A DNA stretch of 64,000 bases from Peromyscus leucopus. Its lineage: Eukaryota; Chordata; Mammalia; Rodentia; Cricetidae. Positions 58,175 through 64,000 of this stretch are shown here, in pieces. Each line of letters begins with the position of its first letter. Position 1 is the first letter of the stretch. The DNA is taken from contig NC_051072.1 of assembly GCF_004664715.2 (NCBI RefSeq), positions 32,886,642 through 32,950,641 on the forward strand. The letters run 5' to 3'. Made by a program: the position numbers and the translations under genes. The notes beneath the pieces were generated by a model that worked only from the letters and a program-made list of their open reading frames with translations, had not been told where the DNA came from and did not search any database.

Positions 58175-58700
58175 CCAAATTCATCTTTAAATATTATCCC
58201 CTGACTTCACCTCCAGTATTAAAGAATGTTGGTTTTAATTGTCCTCCCAACAACTTTATCAACACTCTGCTGCCGTCCAATTATGGTTTTTTTTTTTGAC
58301 TTTAGATCTTTTGTAAGAATGTTGGTTCAAAATATAGTGTGTATAAATTTATTTGATTTCTGGAAAGGTTGGTTATCTTTTCCTGGCTTGAGTCAGAGGG
58401 GCCCTTCTATTTATATTTGTTCTTTTATTTTGGCAATGTTGCTATTTTCCAGATTGTAATCTTTTTATCTTTATTTGCTGAAGTTCTTTATGTATTTTAG
58501 AAGCTAAACTTTGTATTTACTCTGATATCCTTGATTTTAAAGCCTGTTTAGGAAATCATAGCACATCAATCTTTGTATTGCTGATATAGTCAAATTTTTC
58601 AGTGTTTAATTCCAGTATTTCATTTTATTCTTAGAAAAAAATCTACCCTTTTGCATAAGGAAATATTCCTCTACAATTTCAAGTAAGAGTTTGAAGTTAA
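58175..58700 (-). mobile_element. Possible old LINE-1 fragment, antisense
   Basis: 'cctcccaacaactttatcaacac' and 'tgctgaagttctttatgtatttta' resemble antisense LINE-1 3' text ('ccaccaacagtgtacaaggg', 'ttgagttctttgtatatt'). Similarity is weak. Confidence 0.35.
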
Positions 58701-59150
58701 TTAGTTATTTAGAACTTTGAACATACCTGGAACTGATATGTGTGATGGGAATTAGAAATACAATTTAATTTTTTATTAATGCTACATAGGTAAGATGATT
58801 GTCTCAAGGCCACATTTCTAATATTACCTGTTTCCATACAGAGGCCAGTTCTTTTACAAAGTGACTTTCTAAGTACTACTGATTGGATACGGTAACCTAT
58901 TTCTTTCTTCTTAGACATTGCATTATGCCTCCATTCCTATTGCTGTATCTTTGTGGTCAGTTGTCTAAGATTCTTACAATATTACTATTAAGTGCCATGA
59001 AACCTGTGTGCTCTTCAAGACTGTCTTTTCGTTATGCTTAACACTGAAGCATTCAATCATCCAGCTTCAGAAAAACATTACACTTGACAATTATGTTAAA
59101 ATAATGGATACATTTTATGACAGCTCTGTGTTTCCATTTTTTTTCCTGCA
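58701..59150. other. Unique AT-rich noncoding DNA
   Basis: No recognisable element was seen. Confidence 0.4.
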
Positions 59151-59219
59151 GTAAGCTATATCTAAGACTTTCTACCTTTGCCCATTTTATATGTACTGGC
59201 TAGCATTTTCCCTTCTTTT

Positions 59220-59622
59220 TTATTAGTTCTTTGAGGATTTTGTGCAAGGTACGTTGGTCATATTTACCACCACCTTGCTCTTCTCCAGTCTGCCCCACCT
59301 TCTCTACATTCTAGCTTTCTGTCCTCAATATTTTTTTTATAAAGTCATCAAACCTAATTTGTGCTGGCCATATATATATATGGATATGTGGCTTCCCACT
59401 GGAGCCTAGTTGACTACCCAGAGCTACAGTTTTAGAGAAAATGCACTCTTCCTCTACCAGCAACTAACAATGGGAAATAGGTTCTCAGCTAAGGGAGGAA
59501 CTTGATGTCCACCTCTCCTGTCCATGCTGGGACTTTGTGTCCTGAGCTTTTACAGACGTTGTACATTCCTTCCTAGCAGCTGAGAGTTTACAAACGTGAG
59601 GGTAACCAACCACTTTCTGATG
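59220..59622 (-). mobile_element. Lx-type LINE-1 3' end, antisense
   Basis: 'tttgaggattttgtgcaaggta', 'tttgtgctggccatatatat', 'ggttctcagctaagggaggaacttgatgtccacctctcctgtccatgctgggactttgtg' and 'gagcttttacagacgttgtacat' follow the antisense 3' end of rodent LINE-1. Confidence 0.75.
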
Positions 59623-60445
59623 ATACTTAAGCTTTTCTTCACAAGAAGAAACCTATTTGTTATTAGATACAGAAATTATTTTCATGAATGAAAAGCTGTG
59701 AAAAGGGATGTGCTATGACCGGTGAGCATTCTAGATACATTTAGTAATACTAAACACTAAGTGCTTCCAGGAATAGATTTCTTCTTGTCCCTTCCCTGGA
59801 CTTTATTTCATTGTTAGTTTGTATACCACTATTTCCTTGTACTTTGAGTAGGATTATTGTGTTTTGGTTATTGGCAACTTCCTCCTTTCCTTCCTCCTCC
59901 TCTTCTTCTGAATTTGCCTCCCTATAATTTCTTGCCATGTGGTTATCTCCATATTTTGAGTCTATCTGTTGAGATCTTTTAACGCTTCAAATCGTCCTCC
60001 TTTTCCTTCATGTCTCCTTCAGTTTTTCAAAGGTTCAAAGGATTAGGTTTTGTCTCAATCCTGAATAGCTCTATCTTCAGGACCACTAGGGAGTAAAAAG
60101 CACTAATAGAAAGAATACATTCTGAGAGAGCTTAGGAGTTAAGGGGACATATCTCTTGGGGTGTAAGAGAAGCATTTTTTAAAAAGGCTATCACAGAAGT
60201 ATTTAAGAAAATAATAAAAAATAAATGAAGCAATATTCTGAAGGTAGATGTGGGTATAATTATTTTTTCAGAAAAACTACCAGCAACACCTTTATTTGCC
60301 TTTTCTCCTCCCTGTTCCTTATTTATATATAAAACACACTTTATTTCATAATGAACTGTTTTCATTACAAGTAAAGGAATACACCATTTTTTTTTACCAG
60401 TTGGTAAGTGTAACATTGTATGCTCAATGCTTGAAATAAGAGGTG
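59623..60445. other. Unique noncoding DNA
   Basis: 59880-59925 is a pyrimidine-rich CTT/CCT tract. No other element was recognised. Confidence 0.45.
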
Positions 60446-60451
60446 GAGAAC

Positions 60452-60975
60452 TGTGGGAGCCCATTTTCAGATACCCTGTGGCTTTACCCAGCAGGTCCGC
60501 ATAGAGAGGATGATTAATACCATGGGCCTGAGCCGGGCGTTGGTGGAGCATGCCTTTAATCCCAGCACTCGGGAGGCAGAGCCAGGCAGATCTCTGTGAG
60601 TTCGAGGCCAGCCTGGGCTACCAAGTGAGCTCCAGGAAAGGCGCAAAGCTACACAGAGAAACCCTGTCTCCAAAAACCAAAAAAAAAAAAAAAAAAAAAA
60701 AAAAATACCATGGGCCTGAGCACAGGTGTCTGAGATGGTCTGCACTTGGCTGTGCTGGGAGAGGAGGTCTTTTGCTCCACCCCTTGGCATCTCTATAAAT
60801 ACCCTGGGGCAGAGACAGTCAGGGCCCATTGAAAAAGTTCCAGGCCCTCTCGAGGCTATCCTTTATTTTGTATCTGTTTGTCTGCACAATATAAATCCTT
60901 CTATCTAATATTTCCTGCTGCTGACACTCAAGAAAACTCTGGGGAACTGTGGGGTTGGTGGGTAAATGCCCCACA
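60452..60975 (+). mobile_element. ERVK/IAP-like solo LTR with perfect target duplication, split by B1
   Basis: Starts TGTGGGAGCCC and ends ATGCCCCACA. gagaac flanks it exactly (60446-60451 and 60976-60981). Without the nested B1 it is about 336 bp. It has a TATA box (ctctataaat, 60791-60800) and a plausible R/U5 (tttgtctgcacaatataaatcc, then a ggggaactgtgggg-rich end). TG...CA ends plus a 6-bp duplication fit class II ERVs. No internal ERV sequence remains, so it is a solo LTR. Confidence 0.9.
60533..60703 (+). mobile_element. Full-length B1 SINE nested in LTR, perfect 17-bp duplication
   Basis: Runs from 'ccgggcgttggtggagcatgcc' to 'cctgtctccaaaaacc' and a 27-base A tail. aataccatgggcctgag flanks both ends (60516-60532 and 60704-60720). 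The exact 17-bp duplication and the long pure A tail mark a recent L1-mediated insertion. Confidence 0.97.
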
Positions 60976-60981
60976 GAGAAC

Positions 60982-63900
60982 TTTTTGTAATGACTAGATA
61001 TTGCATTTATAAAAACTAGATATTATATTTCCCACATAAGAATCAGAGTCTATTCAAGAGTCTCCAACATGCCGGGAATAACAGTGAAGTATCATTCTCT
61101 AAACCTTTGGGCCTCTGAAGATTCAGAAAGGAAGACTGCATTGTTATTCCTAAGCACAAAACTGCAAGCCCATCCTACACTTGTTCCCAAAATACACACT
61201 AGAACTACCAAGTTATTTTACTTCCAATTTAAAATGTATCAGCATTGGACTTACACAGCATGACTAAGAGGTATATGGACACGTATAACAGAAAATAATT
61301 TGTGGTACATATACTTAGATATCTATCTGCATTGTCTTCAAATAGTTACATAGTTTCTAAACTGTATTTATCAAGCAATATATTTTTGTAAAGTTTAAGG
61401 AACAAAAATATTTCATTACAAATTCTTTCCATGAATACTTATATAGTGACAATTATATTGTGTTTGTTGTCCCTTTTACCCTGTTGGGGAAGGCAGATGC
61501 TGTCATCCAGCCCACAAGGCCTTCATCCTGTTAAGCATTCTGAGTGGTAGTAATTATTATTATTTTTTAAGATGTCTTTTTTTTTTCACATTTTAAGTAT
61601 ACCCATTGTTATGTATGCTTTCTTACCTGAATAAAATACACTCTTCATCTTCGTATGCTGTATTAATATGCTTATTTTGTAGGCAGTAACTTCTAAACAA
61701 CTCTCCAACTTTACATACTATCCATATTCTTCTATGACTCATGTTCTGTGACAAAACCAACAACAAAATTCCTTCTTGATACACACAGTGAAAAACATCT
61801 TAGTATATATGTTATCTTGGTCAGGTTATCCTTTCTATGATTTACTGTATTAATTGTAATTTTTTTTTCTGGACAATGAATTGTATTTTCTGAATTCAAA
61901 TATAAATTGAATATTATTAGTATGTTTAAATAATATGTACACAATGATATGCTAGCCTTACCCTAGGGACATTTTATATTAATATTTCTTGAAAGAATGC
62001 ATTTAGCATTTTTAACAACAGGTGAACATAAATATTGTATAATTTTTAATATATAAGACATTTCTTTCATTGACAGAGAATATATAAAGTACCAGCATCA
62101 TTTGAAAGTATACTTTCATAAAGTTAAGAAACCTCCATGATTTATCTAAAACTCATTTACCCCACTGCAATTCCACATGCACAGCAAGACAGTCAATTAG
62201 CTCCACAAAAAAATGACTACCTGTCCTTATTAAACAATAAGTAGGTTTTGCAAAAGAAAAGACATGAGCCACGGTGTTCTTCCATTTAATGTGAACAGAA
62301 ACCATAGAGGTAAATAGTGGAAAAGGTAAGTTCTCAGGGCAAATAATAACTTCACTCTCTGAAAAAATGGACGTCCTGGTTATATTTTTGTACTAAAAGC
62401 TCTTCTATCAAGATCTTGTTTATCAAGCTTTTGCTATAACATATTGTGCATTCTTCAGCTTCTTAAGCTTCAACATGACCCAAGCAGATAATAATAGTCT
62501 TAAGTTTATATATGGTATCTTCAACACTATTATCATAAACGTGTAAAAGTTTCTAGTTCAACATGAATATGTTAACCTTCCTATTCCACAAATAATAGAT
62601 TTGAAGCTAGCTGTTTGAATTATATATATATATATATATATAATGAACATTTGTATCTCAAACAAGAAGAGTTATTTTTTTTCTTACAACATAGTAATAG
62701 ACATGCTATCCTTAGATTCAATTATCAACAGCTACAGTATTTGATGTAAGAAATCTTATCATTCCCATGGTAGTTTAATAATTTCCTCATATATTTTTTA
62801 TATGACAACAGTCTCAGTGAAGTGACACTCTTCTGCCACATATCTGCTGTTTAGACAGAAGAAAGGAATAAGTTACCTAATCATCCAAGAATATTTTGTA
62901 TCCTCTTGTTCAATTCTTCAGGAGTCCAAATTCTTGGTAAAGAACTTTATGAGGAAAAGTGTATAATTTCTTCTTTTATTTAAGTACTTATAATCTTATA
63001 GATAATGACAAACATTTTTGGTGGGCCTCCCTCTCTCCAAATGTATAGACAACAGAAAAACAATGAGTGCCACATGGAGAAAAAAATTCCTCTATTATGA
63101 TCAAATCAGAAAATACATATAACACCAAATACCCAATGAGAAAAAAAATGAACAATGGAGTCACCTTTGAAAATATGGAAGTAAGAATTCTGACAGACAT
63201 TCCAAACAGCAGAAGTGCGTGGTGAGAACTAACCTGGTGATGTGTCCATGAAGAATTATATGTATGTGTGTGTCTGGGGGGGGTGTCATAGAGATCTACA
63301 AGAGAAGACATGGGTTCTCAGTTAAAGATCCAGCCACATACTTAGGATGGCATATCTTTAGACAGAAACTCTTTGTCTTCTCATTAATAGGTGACCTTCC
63401 CACATGTTACTAAACAGAGATACCAAGATAGGAACCAGTCTGAAGAGAGAAGGGGCAAATCATCTTAAGGCAGAAGGATTCAAGGTGAGGCACAGAAGCA
63501 TCCAGTATTGGAGAAGAGTGTCTACAATCTACATTTCAGCAGTAAGCACAATGTCAACCAGGGAGGAATCCTTTATTTACCCGTGGCTTGTCTAGGAGTC
63601 AACTATAATTTGTATTCTTAATTATCTTTTTCCACTCCACATGTCAACTGGGTTCATTTGCAATGCTAGTGATGCATCATTTCTTTTCCATATACATGGC
63701 TGTATATGTAAGATGGAGTCACCTTAGCTATTTCTTTTCCCTTCTTGCTGCAATGTGCTGGGACCCAATTTATCAACATGGAAGATGAAGACTGAGGCAA
63801 TAAATTGATGCAGGTCAGTGCTTACTACCTCAGGAAAGAATAGCAGTTAAAGGGAGGTCCCTCAGTAGACACAAGTGTTGCCTTATCAACATTCATCAGG

Positions 63901-64000
63901 GCCTTAGTTTACTTCATCTTGTAAGTTCCAGTTTGGCTGTATCTCTGTTCCCATAGACTCAAAGGCAACTGACAAAGAATGCATTTCAAAACATTGTAAG
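60982..64000. other. Unique AT-rich noncoding DNA
   Basis: A (TA)n tract lies at 62620-62642 and a short G run near 63277-63284. No transposon, exon or RNA gene was recognised. 63600-63990 is less AT-rich but unassigned. Confidence 0.5.
62620..62642. repeat. (TA)n microsatellite
   Basis: About 11 TA units. Confidence 0.93.

Noticed and set aside
60132..60829. Minus-strand open frames of 139 and 120 codons
   Set aside because: The first crosses from unique DNA into the antisense of the ERV LTR and the second runs through the antisense of the nested B1; neither reads as a known protein.

Overview
This window looks like a gene-poor, AT-rich stretch of nuclear DNA from a cricetid rodent (deer mouse, vole or hamster type). 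The call rests on its repeats: B1, B2/B3, B4 and ID SINEs, rodent Lx-type LINE-1 3' ends, and several copies of two cricetid-looking endogenous retrovirus (ERV) LTR families. The B1 copies carry the 'ccaagtgagctccaggaaagg' style variant. I found no intact protein-coding gene, no convincing exon, no structural RNA gene and no CRISPR array. The open frames present are short and fall in repeats, low-complexity DNA or unremarkable unique sequence. Repeat family names are from memory of consensus sequences and were not searched.

Layout. 1-3179 is unique DNA with a possible homeodomain/octamer cluster. 3180-12006 is an ERV-rich block. It holds a solo type-1 LTR (3180-3529), a solo type-2 LTR with a perfect 6-bp target duplication (3731-4191), a truncated B1 split by a 2.4-kb ERV that has only a 3' LTR (5440-7988), and a composite ERV whose two halves point away from each other and end in LTRs of two families (9306-12006). 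13.2-15.7 kb holds an L2-like fragment and a long antisense LINE-1 ORF2 remnant. 15.7-34 kb is mostly unique DNA dotted with B4, MIR, B1, B3, Lx LINE-1 and LTR copies. 34.6-37.2 kb is an antisense LINE-1 split by a solo LTR. 37.2-44 kb is mostly unique. 44-49 kb holds three LINE-1 3' segments.

The most interesting locus is 50999-51683: a fragment of a processed MTDH (metadherin) retrocopy fused to the 3' two thirds of a type-1 ERV LTR. The joint lies in a short shared sequence, and the whole unit is flanked by a perfect 6-bp duplication (ggagtg). This is the structure expected if an ERV reverse transcriptase switched template onto a host mRNA and the product was integrated by the ERV integrase. 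The ERV at 5531-7951 has the same layout: no 5' LTR, a complete 3' LTR end, and a 6-bp duplication. Two independent insertions of this kind in one window suggest that one-LTR integration recurs in this ERV family.

54.1-64 kb is mostly unique AT-rich DNA. It includes an RFX-like X-box, an Lx 3' end, and a TATA-bearing ERVK-like solo LTR that is itself interrupted by a B1; both of those insertions keep perfect target duplications.
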